Origin: Aeromonas jandaei
Lineage (GTDB): Bacteria; Pseudomonadota; Gammaproteobacteria; Enterobacterales; Aeromonadaceae
Direction: 5' to 3'
Length of the DNA: 64,000 nucleotides
Assembly (NCBI RefSeq): GCF_037890695.1
Contig: NZ_CP149571.1
Coordinates: 4,246,001-4,310,000 of the forward strand
Of the stretch, positions 53,854 to 63,194 are shown piece by piece. The translations under genes were made by a program, and so were the position numbers. How positions within the stretch are numbered: position 1 is the stretch's first letter; each line of letters opens with the position of its first letter. The notes under the pieces are model-generated. The model had not been told where the DNA came from. It was given only the letters and a program-made list of their open reading frames with translations, and made no database searches.

Positions 53854-53958
53854 CAGCATAACCCTTTCTTATCCAGTTATAAATTCTTTGCGCTATGCAC
53901 GGGCCAATCCCCTCCCTAAAGTGTGCCCATTATTCCCCTTGTCAGGCCCCCTCTGCCC

Positions 53959-55758
53959 ATGTGTGAACAAGATGCTTCCCTTGAATTGCGCCGCCGCGCC
54001 GTACAGGCTGCCCTCGGCGAAGCGCCCTTCGATCTGCTGCTGACCAATGCCAACCTGATCGACATGGTGACCGGCGAGATCCGCCCCGTCGACGTGGGGC
54101 TGGTCGGCCCGCTGATCGCCAGCGTTCATCCGGTCGGCACCTTCCAGCAGGCGCGCGAGACCCACGATCTGGCAGGTGCCTATCTCTCGCCCGGTCTTAT
54201 CGACAGCCATGTCCATGTGGAGAGCTCCCACCTCACACCTGAGCGCTACGCCGATGTGGTGGTCGCGCAGGGCACCACCACCATCTTCTGGGATCCCCAC
54301 GAGCTGGCCAATGTGCTCGGGCTGGCAGGGGTGCGCTATGCCATCGACGCCAGCCGCAATCTGCCGCTGCGGGTCATCTGCGCCGCACCTTCCAGCGTTC
54401 CTTCCACCCCGGGTCTCGAGATGTCGGGCGCCGACTTCCACGGCCCCGAGATGGCCACCATGCTGGAGTGGCCGGAGGTGGCGGGGATCGCCGAAGTGAT
54501 GGACATGCAGGGGGTGCTGGGCGGCAGCGAGCGGATGACCGGCATCCTGCACGCCGGTTTGCAGCGCAATGCCCTGATTGAGGGACACGCCCGGGGCCTC
54601 AGTGGTAACCGGCTGCAAGCCTATCTGGCCGCCGGAGTCAGCTCGGATCACGAACTCACCTCGGCTGCCGATGCGCTGGAGAAGCTGCGGGCAGGCCTCA
54701 CCCTGCAGTTGCGCGGCTCCCACCCCTATCTGCTGCCGGAGATCGTCGCGGCGCTGAAACAGCTGCCCCACCTCTCCTCCCAAATCACCCTCTGTACCGA
54801 CGATGTGCCGCCCGACATGCTGCTGGAGAAGGGAGGTATGATCGCGCTGGTCAAGCTGCTGGCAGAGCTGGGGCTGGCGGTGCCCGACGTGCTGCGTATG
54901 GCCACTCTCAATGCCGCCATCCGGCTGCAGCGCAACGATCTGGGGCTGGTTGCCGCCGGCCGCTGCGCCGATCTGGTGGTGTTCGACAACCTCACCGATC
55001 TCAACCCGATCTGGGTCTACAGCGGTGGCCAGCGGGTCGCCCGCCATGGCGCCATTCTCAAACCCTCCGAGCCTGTCGCAGGTTGTCAGGCGCCACGCGA
55101 TACCATGCAGATCCCCCTGCGCACGCTGGAGGAGTTCATCATCCGGGTGCCCGGGCTGACTGCGGGGCGGGCCCGCTTCAAAACCATCAAGGGGGCTCGC
55201 TTCACCCAGTGGAGTGAAACCGAAGTTGAGGTTCGGGATGGTCAGGTGATCGTGCCAGCGGGATTTAGCCTTATCTCGGTGCAACACCGTCACGGCCGCC
55301 ATCAGGCAGGCACCCGGCTGGCACTACTGGAGGGGTGGGGCGAGCTGCAGGGGGCCATCGCCACCAGCTACTCCCACGACTCCCACAATCTGGTGGTGCT
55401 GGGGCGCGACCCGCAAGAGATGATGCTGGCCGCCAACACCCTGATCACCAGCGGAGGCGGCATGGCGGTCGTCCAGCAGGGTGAGGTGCTGGCCCACGTT
55501 GCCATGCCCATCGCCGGCATGCTCTCCGACCTGCCTGCCAGCGAGCTGGCCGCCAGCTTCCACGCCCTGCGCGAAGTGAGCGGCAAGGTGGTGGAGTGGG
55601 TGCCCCCCTACCGGGTCTTCAAGGCCATCGAGGGAACCTGTCTTGCCTGCAATGCGGGGCCCCATCTGACCGATCTCGGCCTCACCGATGGCCTGACCCG
55701 CGAGATTGTCGATCCCTTCATCTGCTGCTGGCCCCACGATGCCAGCCAAGCCGATTAA
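53959..55758 (+). CDS. ade: Adenine deaminase
   Basis: Ade hydrolyses adenine to hypoxanthine and ammonia. The 599-aa amidohydrolase-fold protein has the metal site [14 protein letters not shown] near residue 95, [14 protein letters not shown] and DDVPPD segments, all typical of the bacterial Ade family, and the C-terminal Ade domain ([13 protein letters not shown]). An ATG 12 codons upstream is open; the MCEQDASLE start fits the family better. It heads an operon with a nucleoside hydrolase and a carrier, a purine salvage set. Confidence 0.93.
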   Translation: MCEQDASLELRRRAVQAALGEAPFDLLLTNANLIDMVTGEIRPVDVGLVGPLIASVHPVGTFQQARETHDLAGAYLSPGLIDSHVHVESSHLTPERYADVVVAQGTTTIFWDPHELANVLGLAGVRYAIDASRNLPLRVICAAPSSVPSTPGLEMSGADFHGPEMATMLEWPEVAGIAEVMDMQGVLGGSERMTGILHAGLQRNALIEGHARGLSGNRLQAYLAAGVSSDHELTSAADALEKLRAGLTLQLRGSHPYLLPEIVAALKQLPHLSSQITLCTDDVPPDMLLEKGGMIALVKLLAELGLAVPDVLRMATLNAAIRLQRNDLGLVAAGRCADLVVFDNLTDLNPIWVYSGGQRVARHGAILKPSEPVAGCQAPRDTMQIPLRTLEEFIIRVPGLTAGRARFKTIKGARFTQWSETEVEVRDGQVIVPAGFSLISVQHRHGRHQAGTRLALLEGWGELQGAIATSYSHDSHNLVVLGRDPQEMMLAANTLITSGGGMAVVQQGEVLAHVAMPIAGMLSDLPASELAASFHALREVSGKVVEWVPPYRVFKAIEGTCLACNAGPHLTDLGLTDGLTREIVDPFICCWPHDASQAD

Positions 55759-55774
55759 CACCGAGGAGAACAGC

Positions 55775-56692
55775 GTGAACCCTGTCGCCATTATTCTGGA
55801 TACCGACCCCGGCATCGACGATGCCGTTGCCATCGCCGCCGCCCTGTTTCATCCCGGGATCGAGCTGGCGCTCATCACCACGGTCGCCGGCAACGTCGAT
55901 GTCAGCAAGACCACCCGCAACGCCCTGCGCCTGCTGCACTTTTTCGGCAAAGAGGTGCCAGTGGCACAGGGGGCCAGCCAGCCCCTAGTGCGCCCCCTCG
56001 ACAATGCCAGTCATATCCACGGCCACTCCGGCCTCGATGGTTACGAGTTTGCCGAGCCCGGGCAACAGCCGCTGCCTATGCATGCCGTCGAAGCCATGAA
56101 GGCCACCCTGCTCGCCAGCGAACAACCCATGACGCTGGTGCCCATCGGGCCGCTGACCAATATCGCCCTGCTGCTCACCCTGCACCCCGAGTGTCGGGAG
56201 AAGATCGGGCGGATCGTGCTGATGGGCGGCTCGGCCGGTCGGGGCAACCACACCCCCAATGCCGAGTTCAATATCTACGTGGATCCCGAGGCGGCCCACA
56301 TCGTCTTCAGCAGCGGTCTGCCCATCGTGATGTGCGGGCTCGATGTCACCAGCCGGGCCACCCTGACCGGCGAGATGATTGCGGCGCTGCCCGCCCTCAA
56401 CCGCACCGGCGCCATGCTCCACGCCCTGTTCGGCCACTATCGCGGCGGCAGCATGCAGACCGGGCTCAAGATGCACGATCTCTGCGCCATCGCCTATCTG
56501 GTACGCCCCGACCTCTTTATCACCCGGGCCTGCCATGTGGCCATCGAGACCCGGGGTGAGCACACCCTCGGCACCACCTCGGTGGATATCAACAACCGGC
56601 TCAAGCGAGCGCCCAACGCCGAGGTGTGCCTCGATATCGACGTGCCCGGATTCAGGGCCTGGTGCATGGAGACCCTTGCCCGCGCCATCTGA
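55775..56692 (+). CDS. Ribonucleoside hydrolase (RihC-like)
   Basis: This IunH-family enzyme splits ribonucleosides into base and ribose. The 305-aa protein has the calcium-site motif [10 protein letters not shown] and the segments [23 protein letters not shown] [13 protein letters not shown] and KMHDLCA. I place the start at GTG 55775 because GAGGAG lies 6 nt upstream; open codons further upstream overlap ade. Its length equals RihC. It follows ade by 16 bp and supplies bases for it. Confidence 0.9.
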   Translation: MNPVAIILDTDPGIDDAVAIAAALFHPGIELALITTVAGNVDVSKTTRNALRLLHFFGKEVPVAQGASQPLVRPLDNASHIHGHSGLDGYEFAEPGQQPLPMHAVEAMKATLLASEQPMTLVPIGPLTNIALLLTLHPECREKIGRIVLMGGSAGRGNHTPNAEFNIYVDPEAAHIVFSSGLPIVMCGLDVTSRATLTGEMIAALPALNRTGAMLHALFGHYRGGSMQTGLKMHDLCAIAYLVRPDLFITRACHVAIETRGEHTLGTTSVDINNRLKRAPNAEVCLDIDVPGFRAWCMETLARAI

Positions 56693-56746
56693 TCCCGAAC
56701 CGCCAGCTCGCTGGCCCATTCACATCAAGAAGAGAGTGTTGGAAAC

Positions 56747-58108
56747 ATGCTGGAAATAATTGTCAGCACCCTGATCCTGGTCATCTGCGGCTATCTCATC
56801 GCCAAAAACTACGATGCCAAGATAGTGCTGTTTGGCGCCGGACTGCTGCTGATGTTTGCCGCCGTCGGACTCGGCCACCCCCTGCTGCCTGCGGCGCAAA
56901 GCAGCGGCCTCAGCTGGCTTGATCCCTTCGTCCAGATCAAGCAGATCTTCATCAGCCAGATGGGCAATGTCGGCCTCACCATCATGGTGTTGTTCGGCTT
57001 CTCCAGCTACATGAGCCACATCGGCGCCAACGACGTCACCGTCATGCTGCTGACCCGCCCCTTGAGCCGTATCCGCTCCCCCTATCTGCTGGTGCCGGTG
57101 ATTTTCCTCTTGGGCAACCTGCTCTCGCTGGTGGTGCCGAGCGCTGCCAGTCTGGCAGTGTTGCTGATGGCCACCCTCTATCCGGTGCTCAAGGCGTCGA
57201 ACATGTCCTCCCTTACCGCGGGGGCCGTCATTGCCACCACTGCCACCATCATGCCCAGCCCGCTGGGGGCCGATAACGTGCTGGCCGCCCAGAAGCTGGG
57301 GATCCCGCTGGTGGAGTACATCGTCTCCTACCACGCTCCCATCTCGCTACCGACGCTGGCCTTGATGGCGGTGGTGCACTACTTCTGGCAAAAGGCGATG
57401 GACAAGCGCCAGCAGGCGCGCGGCGGACTGGAGGAAAAAGAGGAGTCGCTTGCCGTTCCCACCGGCTTGCCGCCCGCCTACTACGGCCTCTTTCCGGTGC
57501 TGCCACTGGTGCTGGTGCTGCTGTTCGGCATCTGTTTCACCCATATCTCCCTCGGGCTGGTGGAGATCACCTTCGTCTGCCTGCTGCTCACCATAGGGGT
57601 GGAGCTGCTGCGCAAAGGCAATATCAAGGAGACCAGCAAGGAGTTCGCCATCTTCTTCACCGGTATGGGGACGGGGCTCGCTCAGGTGGTCTCGCTCATC
57701 GTGGCGGCCAGCATGCTGGTGGAGGGACTGAAAGCCATCGGCATCATAGATACCCTGGTCGATAGCGTGAAGCACATCGATGGCGTCGGCTCCATCCTGA
57801 TGTTCTTCTTCTCCGGCACGGCGGCGCTGATCGGTTTTATCAGCGGCAGCGGCCTGGCGGTCTTCTACTCCTTTATCAACATCATTCCCGAGATCACCGA
57901 GAAGGTCGGGGTCAACAGCGTCGCGGTGGCCCTGCCGATGCAGCTCACCGCCAACCTGATCCGCTCCATGTCGCCGGTCGCCGCGGTGATCATCGTCATC
58001 GCCTCGATCACCGGCAGCAACCCCATCGAGATTATCAAGCGCACCTCGGTACCCATCATCTCGGGCATCATCTGCTGCATGACCCTCTCCTACCTGCTGT
58101 TCAGCTAA
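56747..58108 (+). CDS. DcuC-family carrier, probably for nucleosides or bases
   Basis: The 453-aa membrane protein has about 12 helices and matches the DcuC anaerobic C4-dicarboxylate carrier family (GNLLSLVVPSAASLAVLLMA, TATIMPSPLGADN, GSGLAVFYSFINI). Its place after adenine deaminase and nucleoside hydrolase argues that it carries purines, nucleosides or a downstream product rather than succinate or fumarate. Family membership is seen; the substrate is inference. A terminator follows. Confidence 0.85.
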   Translation: MLEIIVSTLILVICGYLIAKNYDAKIVLFGAGLLLMFAAVGLGHPLLPAAQSSGLSWLDPFVQIKQIFISQMGNVGLTIMVLFGFSSYMSHIGANDVTVMLLTRPLSRIRSPYLLVPVIFLLGNLLSLVVPSAASLAVLLMATLYPVLKASNMSSLTAGAVIATTATIMPSPLGADNVLAAQKLGIPLVEYIVSYHAPISLPTLALMAVVHYFWQKAMDKRQQARGGLEEKEESLAVPTGLPPAYYGLFPVLPLVLVLLFGICFTHISLGLVEITFVCLLLTIGVELLRKGNIKETSKEFAIFFTGMGTGLAQVVSLIVAASMLVEGLKAIGIIDTLVDSVKHIDGVGSILMFFFSGTAALIGFISGSGLAVFYSFINIIPEITEKVGVNSVAVALPMQLTANLIRSMSPVAAVIIVIASITGSNPIEIIKRTSVPIISGIICCMTLSYLLFS

Positions 58109-58118
58109 ACCAGCTCCA

Positions 58119-58158
58119 TCTGCAGGCGATCAATCCGGTCGCCTGCAGACGGTTTTTT
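58119..58158 (+). terminator. Terminator of the purine-salvage operon
   Basis: TCTGCAGGCGA pairs perfectly with TCGCCTGCAGA around a 9-nt loop, followed shortly by six T residues. Confidence 0.85.
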
Positions 58159-58292
58159 ACCCCCGGTTGAAAGTGAACCCACTGCATGTAAACGCCCGGA
58201 AGATAATCGGGTGGTATAGTCTATAGCTTGAACAACAGGGGATGGCTGGCCACAAGGCTGGCGCCCGGTGACTATCAAGCAAAGGAGATGTT

Positions 58293-58895
58293 ATGAGCAG
58301 TCCGTTTATCGAGCAGATCAAAGCACGTCGTACCATCTATGCCCTGGGTGACCAGGTCTCCCATACGCCGGAGCAGCTGACGGCCCTGATCCAGGATGCC
58401 ATCAGGCACAGCCCCTCCTCTTTCAACTCCCAGAGCTCCCGCGCCGTCATCCTGTTTGGCGCCCAGCACCACAAGCTGTGGGATATCGTCAAAGCCGAGC
58501 TGAAAAAGATCGTACCGCCGGAGGCCTACGCCCAGAGTGAGGCCAAGGTGGATGGCAGCTTCCGCGCAGGCTTCGGCACAGTGCTGTTCTTTGAGGACAC
58601 CGACGTCATCAAGGATCTGCAGCAAAAGTTCGCCCTCTATGCCGACAACTTCCCCATCTGGTCGGAACATGCCACCGGCATCGCCCAGTTTGCGGTGTGG
58701 ACGACGCTGGCGCAGGAGAAGGTCGGCGCCTCCCTGCAACACTACAACCCGCTTATCGACGAGGCGGTACGCAAGGAGTGGAACCTGCCCGCCAGCTGGC
58801 TGCTGCGCGCCCAGATGCCTTTTGGCAGCATCAAGCAACCGGCCGGAGACAAGACCTTTATCGACGACGCCACTCGTTTCCGCGTTTTCAAATAA
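58293..58895 (+). CDS. Nitroreductase-family FMN enzyme (fatty-acid-response/Hbn1-like)
   Basis: The 200-aa protein has the nitroreductase fold with FMN contacts (IKARRTIYALG, HSPSSFNSQSSR) and the helical dimer region WSEHATGIAQFAVWTTLAQE. This subgroup often reduces nitro or quinone compounds with NAD(P)H. AAAGGAG precedes the start. It is monocistronic with a strong terminator. Confidence 0.85.
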   Translation: MSSPFIEQIKARRTIYALGDQVSHTPEQLTALIQDAIRHSPSSFNSQSSRAVILFGAQHHKLWDIVKAELKKIVPPEAYAQSEAKVDGSFRAGFGTVLFFEDTDVIKDLQQKFALYADNFPIWSEHATGIAQFAVWTTLAQEKVGASLQHYNPLIDEAVRKEWNLPASWLLRAQMPFGSIKQPAGDKTFIDDATRFRVFK

Positions 58896-58909
58896 CGGTC
58901 AGATAGCAA

Positions 58910-58937
58910 AACGCCCCCGCAGTTCGGGGGCGTTTTT
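58910..58937. terminator. Terminator after nitroreductase
   Basis: AACGCCCCCG pairs perfectly with CGGGGGCGTT around a 5-nt loop, with a T run on the plus strand. Confidence 0.88.
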
Positions 58938-58977
58938 ATTGCGGCTGGCTGTGGCTGCAACGTGATCTCTCCACCGC

Positions 58978-59667
58978 TCAGGCGGGCAGCGTCACCAGCA
59001 GGGAGTCATCTTCCCCCAACTCCACCTTCACCTCGCGCCAGTCGCGGATCACCGCCACCACCGCCGGATTGAGCGGCGCATCGCCCCCCACCTGTACCAC
59101 GGCGCAGCCTGCGTTCAGGGCGCTCTCGATACCGGCCGGGGCATCCTCGAACACCAGACAACGAGCGGGCGAGACGCCAAGCCGTTCAGCCCCCAGCAGA
59201 TAGGGCTCGGGATCGGGTTTACCATTGACCACAGCTTCGGCCCCCACCAGCACAGCGGGCAGTGGCAAACCGGCACAATGCAGGCGGTGACGGGCCACCC
59301 GATCACTGGCGGAGGTCACGATAGCCCAGCGCTCTGGCGGCAAGCGGCGCAGCAACTCGCCAGCCCCAGCGATGGCCTCGCCGCCAGTGTGCAACATCTC
59401 CAGCTCGTCGAGCCGCGCCGCCTCCCGCTCCACATCCAGTTGCAGGGCCAGCGCCCGGATCACCTCCCGCGAGCGCATGCCGTGGCACATCGCCAGCACC
59501 GGCTCGGGATCGAGCTGATGTTCACGACACCAGATCCGCCATACCTGCTCCACATCGTCGGTCGAGCAGACCAGGGTGCCATCCATATCGAGCAGCAGGG
59601 CGGCGACCGCCATGGTTTTTGTACCACCTATACAAACGGCCGGTTCGCGACTCATGCCGGTAATCAT
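58978..59667 (-). CDS. HAD-superfamily phosphatase (sugar-phosphatase-like)
   Basis: The 229-aa protein has the HAD motifs LLLDMDGTLV (nucleophile Asp), VTSAS (motif II), GKPDPEPY (motif III lysine) and VFEDAPAGIESALNAG (motif IV), with a small helical cap. This is the YniC/YfbT-like sugar-phosphatase subgroup. The chosen ATG overlaps the stop of the preceding small gene (ATGA) with GGGAG upstream; an alternative start at 59613 (MAVAALLLDMDG) is closer to the usual family N-terminus. The substrate is unknown. Confidence 0.85.
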   Translation of the reverse strand: MITGMSREPAVCIGGTKTMAVAALLLDMDGTLVCSTDDVEQVWRIWCREHQLDPEPVLAMCHGMRSREVIRALALQLDVEREAARLDELEMLHTGGEAIAGAGELLRRLPPERWAIVTSASDRVARHRLHCAGLPLPAVLVGAEAVVNGKPDPEPYLLGAERLGVSPARCLVFEDAPAGIESALNAGCAVVQVGGDAPLNPAVVAVIRDWREVKVELGEDDSLLVTLPA

Positions 59668-59909
59668 GCCGATACTCCCGTAAGCTCAGACTCAGCTCCC
59701 TGCAACGCATCGGCAAAAGCCTGCTGCTGGGCGGCACGTTCATAACAGGCGAGCGCCTGTTCGGCGCAGCCAGCCCACACCTGCAGCGGGCCGACCACAA
59801 ACCCCTGTTGCAGCAGGCTGGCGAGCAGCTCCCCCGTTTCAGGCGCGGCCAGCGGCTGGGCCAGCACCAGGGTGCCTTTGATCAAAAAGAGATAGCGTTG
59901 GGTCGACAT
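59664..59909 (-). CDS. Small conserved-looking protein coupled to the HAD phosphatase
   Basis: The 81-aa product (MSTQRYLFLIKGTLVLAQPL at the start) has no recognisable domain. AAGGAG lies 7 nt before the ATG and its stop overlaps the HAD start, so both are probably translated together. An open frame runs further upstream but has no site and overlaps the LysR promoter region. The function is unknown. Confidence 0.65.
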   Translation of the reverse strand: MSTQRYLFLIKGTLVLAQPLAAPETGELLASLLQQGFVVGPLQVWAGCAEQALACYERAAQQQAFADALQGAESELTGVSA

Positions 59910-60024
59910 GATATGACTCCTTGTTCCAGACCGGAGGGGACTCGGCTCCCCTTTCAGCGCCATTAGAACAGGGCGTTTAGATAATTTATAATGAGCAAAT
60001 GGCCACTTTCGATAATCAAACGGA

Positions 60025-60933
60025 ATGAAATTCGACCTCAAACAACTGCAGGCGTTCGTGATGCTGGCCGAGACCGCCAACTACCGGGAAGCGGCCAATC
60101 GCCTCTTCATTACCCAGCCCGCCCTCACCAAGCAGATCCAGGGACTGGAGCAGACCCTCGGCAGCACCCTCTTCAATCGCGGTCGTCACGGCGCCGAACT
60201 GACCGCCGTCGGCGCCCAGCTGCTGACCCAGGCGAGTGCGCTGGTCGAACACGGGCGGGAGTTCGAGAGCCATGCGCTGGCGGTGGCGAGCGGAGTTGCC
60301 GGTCGGCTCAAGATTGGCTTTGGTCTGTCGAGCTTTGCGCTGGCCCCCTCGCTGGTCGCCCGCTTCAAACAGCAGGTGCCCGATGTGATGGTGCATCTGC
60401 AGGACATGCCCTCCGCTATCCAGCAGGAGCAGCTGCTCTCCGGTCAACTCCAGCTTGGCTTTATGCGCCGCCCCGAGCTGCCGCAGTTGCGCGAACACAG
60501 GTTGCTGATCGATCGGCTGGTGCTGGCGGTGCCAACCCGGATGACCCAGCCAGATCCGGCTGCATTTGATCTCCAGCAGGCCTTGACCAGCCAACCGCTG
60601 CTGCAGATGGTGGGCCATCGCTGCCCCGGCCTCAGCCAGCAGATCGCCAGCTTTCTCGGCGCCAACCGGCTGACCGGGATGATCCAGGAGGCCGAAGATA
60701 TCCAGACTCTGGTAGCGCTGGTCGCCGCCGGGATCGGCAACGCCATCCTGCCGCGCAGTGTCAGCTTTATCGCCGGCCCTGACGTCACCCTCTATCCTCT
60801 CTCTGGCCCCAATTCCGAGTGGGAGGTCAGTCTGGTATGGAATCCCCTGTTTGCCGATCCCATCCGCGACAGCTTCGTCAAGCTGGTGATCGCCGCGCAC
60901 CCTACGCCAATCTCGGCCACGCCCGAGCGCTGA
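60025..60933 (+). CDS. LysR-family regulator
   Basis: The 302-aa regulator has the LysR winged helix (LKQLQAFVMLAETANYREAA, TQPALTKQIQGLEQTLG) and a BenM/CynR-like effector domain (LKIGFGLSSFALAPSLVARF). It is divergent from the small gene and HAD phosphatase across 115 bp, so those are candidate targets. The inducer is unknown. Confidence 0.87.
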   Translation: MKFDLKQLQAFVMLAETANYREAANRLFITQPALTKQIQGLEQTLGSTLFNRGRHGAELTAVGAQLLTQASALVEHGREFESHALAVASGVAGRLKIGFGLSSFALAPSLVARFKQQVPDVMVHLQDMPSAIQQEQLLSGQLQLGFMRRPELPQLREHRLLIDRLVLAVPTRMTQPDPAAFDLQQALTSQPLLQMVGHRCPGLSQQIASFLGANRLTGMIQEAEDIQTLVALVAAGIGNAILPRSVSFIAGPDVTLYPLSGPNSEWEVSLVWNPLFADPIRDSFVKLVIAAHPTPISATPER

Positions 60934-60973
60934 TGGCTGCGGCTATGGGTTTGTTCAATACCCAGCCAAAACA

Positions 60974-60996
60974 GTGCGCCCCCGGAAGGGGGCGCA
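60974..60996. terminator. Hairpin between LysR and diguanylate cyclase genes
   Basis: TGCGCCCCC pairs with GGGGGCGCA around a short GGAA-type loop between two convergent genes. Confidence 0.7.
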
Positions 60997-61021
60997 TTAA
61001 CAACAAAATCGGCGGTCAGGC

Positions 61022-61969
61022 TCAACAGTTGGTGCAATAACTACGGTTCTTACCCGCCCCCTTGGCGCTATAGAGCGCCGCATCGGCCACAGCCAGCAAC
61101 TCCCCTTCCCCCTCCAGCGGTTGCTCTGCCGTATAGGTGGCAATGCCAATGCTGGCACTGAGCTGGATATTGTCCGCTACTACGATGTCGAGATCGTGGA
61201 TGGCCAGGCGGATCTCCTCGCCAATCCGTTGTGCAGCCTCTCTGTTGGTATTACCGAGGATCAGAGCAAACTCGTCACCACCAAAGCGGCAGGGCAGATC
61301 CGCCGGACGCTGGCAAAAGGATTGCAACAGATGGCCCACCAGCTGGAGGGAGCCATCCCCCATCTGATGGCCAAGATGGTCATTGCAGGCCTTGAAGTTA
61401 TCGAGATCGAGCATGATGAGGGAGAGGGGGGTATGTTCGCGCATGCTGCGGCGCCACTCGTTATTCAGGAAGCTGTTGAACAGTCTGCGGTTTGCCAACC
61501 CGGTCAGGGGATCATGGAGGGAGAGGCTTTCCACCTCCAACTCCAGCAATTTCCGTTCGGTAATATTGGAATGGGTGATGACATAAAACTCGGCATCTAT
61601 CCCTTTGACCGGAACAATGCGCATCATGAACCAGCGCTGGGTATCCGGGCTGTGGCAGGGATATTCCAGATAGAAGCTCTCCTGCTGGCGCAGCATGACC
61701 CGTCGCAACCCCTCAATAGCGCTCAGCGCCGAAGGTTCAGCAGAGCCATCGCAAGCGCTTAAATAATTGACGCCAAGCCAGTTATACCCCTTTGCCATGC
61801 CATTTTGCTCGGCGAATCGATTCCAGGCGAGGTTGGTATAATGGATCACCCCGTTGCCGTCTATTACTGCAAACTGGTCATCCAGTGAATCCAGCAATGC
61901 AACCAGATCCTGAGCTCGCTCGGCAAAGCGACGCATCCCCCCCGGCATGTTATCAATCATGGTGGCCAT
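61022..61969 (-). CDS. Diguanylate cyclase with PAS sensor
   Basis: This protein makes cyclic di-GMP from two GTP. The 315-aa product has an N-terminal PAS domain (about 20-140, starting DLVALLDSLDDQFAVIDGNG) and a GGDEF domain with the intact active motif G230-G-D-E-F and the DPLTGLANRR start. An inhibitory-site RxxD (R221-P-A-D224) lies exactly five residues before GGDEF, so product feedback is expected. No transmembrane helix or EAL domain is present; it should be cytoplasmic. The PAS ligand is unknown. Confidence 0.92.
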   Translation of the reverse strand: MATMIDNMPGGMRRFAERAQDLVALLDSLDDQFAVIDGNGVIHYTNLAWNRFAEQNGMAKGYNWLGVNYLSACDGSAEPSALSAIEGLRRVMLRQQESFYLEYPCHSPDTQRWFMMRIVPVKGIDAEFYVITHSNITERKLLELEVESLSLHDPLTGLANRRLFNSFLNNEWRRSMREHTPLSLIMLDLDNFKACNDHLGHQMGDGSLQLVGHLLQSFCQRPADLPCRFGGDEFALILGNTNREAAQRIGEEIRLAIHDLDIVVADNIQLSASIGIATYTAEQPLEGEGELLAVADAALYSAKGAGKNRSYCTNC

Positions 61970-62157
61970 CCTGTGGCAAAAGTGGCGCCTCGCCAGCTAT
62001 TAACAATTAAGTCAGCAGGTAGAGTAAAGCACCCAATTCTCACTTAGCCAACTGAGACCAAATGTCACCATGTCACACCATCCGGCAAGGTTTCAGGCCA
62101 GATCCCAAACCGGATAAAAATAGAACAAATCATCCATTTTTTATTTAGAAATAGTAT

Positions 62158-62462
62158 TTAATTCCTGCACCACTGATTTTCACAGAGGATGCCATCTCCC
62201 TCTCCATCCATTTTGGTATCAGGGCAGTTTTGTAAAAACCAAGTCGCCTCCTCGCAAGAGGTCATCTGGGAGCAATATTGACGACCATCGCACTGATAGC
62301 TGCGGGTTGGCAGCGATGCAGTCGAGTCGGCAGACAACCCCATACGGCTCTCACCACTACTGGCAGGAGTGGCAGGCGCGGGAGTCACCGACTTGGCCGA
62401 GAAGCGGAAACAGCTGCGGCCCAACAGAGGGCCGCAGACATAAATATCAAAACAGTGAACAA
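62158..62462 (-). pseudogene. Exported excalibur-domain calcium-binding protein, probably frame-disrupted
   Basis: The C-terminal half (SYQCDGRQYCSQMTSCEEAT to MDGEGDGILCENQWC) is a clear excalibur domain with the calcium-binding DxDxDGxxCE-type loop. In this frame the N-terminus has no sensible start or signal peptide. In a neighbouring frame just upstream there is a good one (TTG at 62462 with AGCAGG before it, reading FTVLIFMSAALCWAAAVSA), which ends in a stop at 62385-62387. A one-base shift between about 62385 and 62425 would join them. It is therefore either a frameshifted gene or a sequencing error; a normal gene with a rare start cannot be excluded. It follows the isochorismatase-like gene by 21 bp. 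Confidence 0.5.
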
Positions 62463-62483
62463 GCGCAGCCTGCTGCCAAAGGG

Positions 62484-63050
62484 TCAGTCGAGCTGGGACA
62501 CCTTGATGACCTCGGCAATACGACTCAGCATCCGCAGCGAGGTGTGGTGCTCGGTGGCATCCGCCGCCGCGCAGGCATCCTCCAGAATGGTGATGGCGTA
62601 GTCGCGATCGTGACCATCTCGCGCCGCCGCCTGAATGGCCCAGCTGGTGCTTACGCCGCACAGATAGAGGTGGTCGATGTGGTTGGCCCGCAAGGCGGGT
62701 TCCAGCGCAGTACCATAGAATGGGCTCACTCTGGGTTTGGCCAGCACCAGATCACCGGGCTGCACATCGAGGTCTGCATGAAAATCGGTGCCGCTGTCGC
62801 AAAGTGAGAGGGCGCCAAGCTGATGGGCCCGGCCAAACATGGGGGAACCCTTGGGTTGCAGTTGATAACGACTGTCGAAACCGACCTTGATCAGCACCAC
62901 CAGCCAGTCGTGGGCGCGGGCATAAGCCATCGCCTTATTGGCATGCGCGATGGCGTTCTGCTCCATCACATGGTTGGCCGTGGTCGCGATGCGACCGTCA
63001 GGATGGGCGATGTCGTTGATAAAATCGATCACCAGTAGTGCCTTGTTCAT
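62484..63050 (-). CDS. Isochorismatase-like protein lacking the nucleophile cysteine
   Basis: The 188-aa protein has the isochorismatase/cysteine-hydrolase fold: D9 (VIDFIND), K105 (LAKPRVSPFYGT) and the cis-peptide loop CGVSTSWAIQAAARDG. In cysteine hydrolases the loop normally reads GVxTxxC; here that position is Ala138. So the nicotinamidase/amidase reaction is unlikely, and an isochorismatase-type (cysteine-free) or other hydrolysis is possible. GAAGGG precedes the start. Confidence 0.82.
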   Translation of the reverse strand: MNKALLVIDFINDIAHPDGRIATTANHVMEQNAIAHANKAMAYARAHDWLVVLIKVGFDSRYQLQPKGSPMFGRAHQLGALSLCDSGTDFHADLDVQPGDLVLAKPRVSPFYGTALEPALRANHIDHLYLCGVSTSWAIQAAARDGHDRDYAITILEDACAAADATEHHTSLRMLSRIAEVIKVSQLD

Positions 63051-63194
63051 CCCTTCTCTCCCAAATCGTGGTTGATAGCCGACCCGTTATACTCGCTTTT
63101 TCGCGCCTGCACAGCCCATCCAGCCAACCTTGCAGACATGAACAGCGCAGGCAAACCCGCCAGAGCGGCAATTGACCTTCTGCATCTTCCCCGC

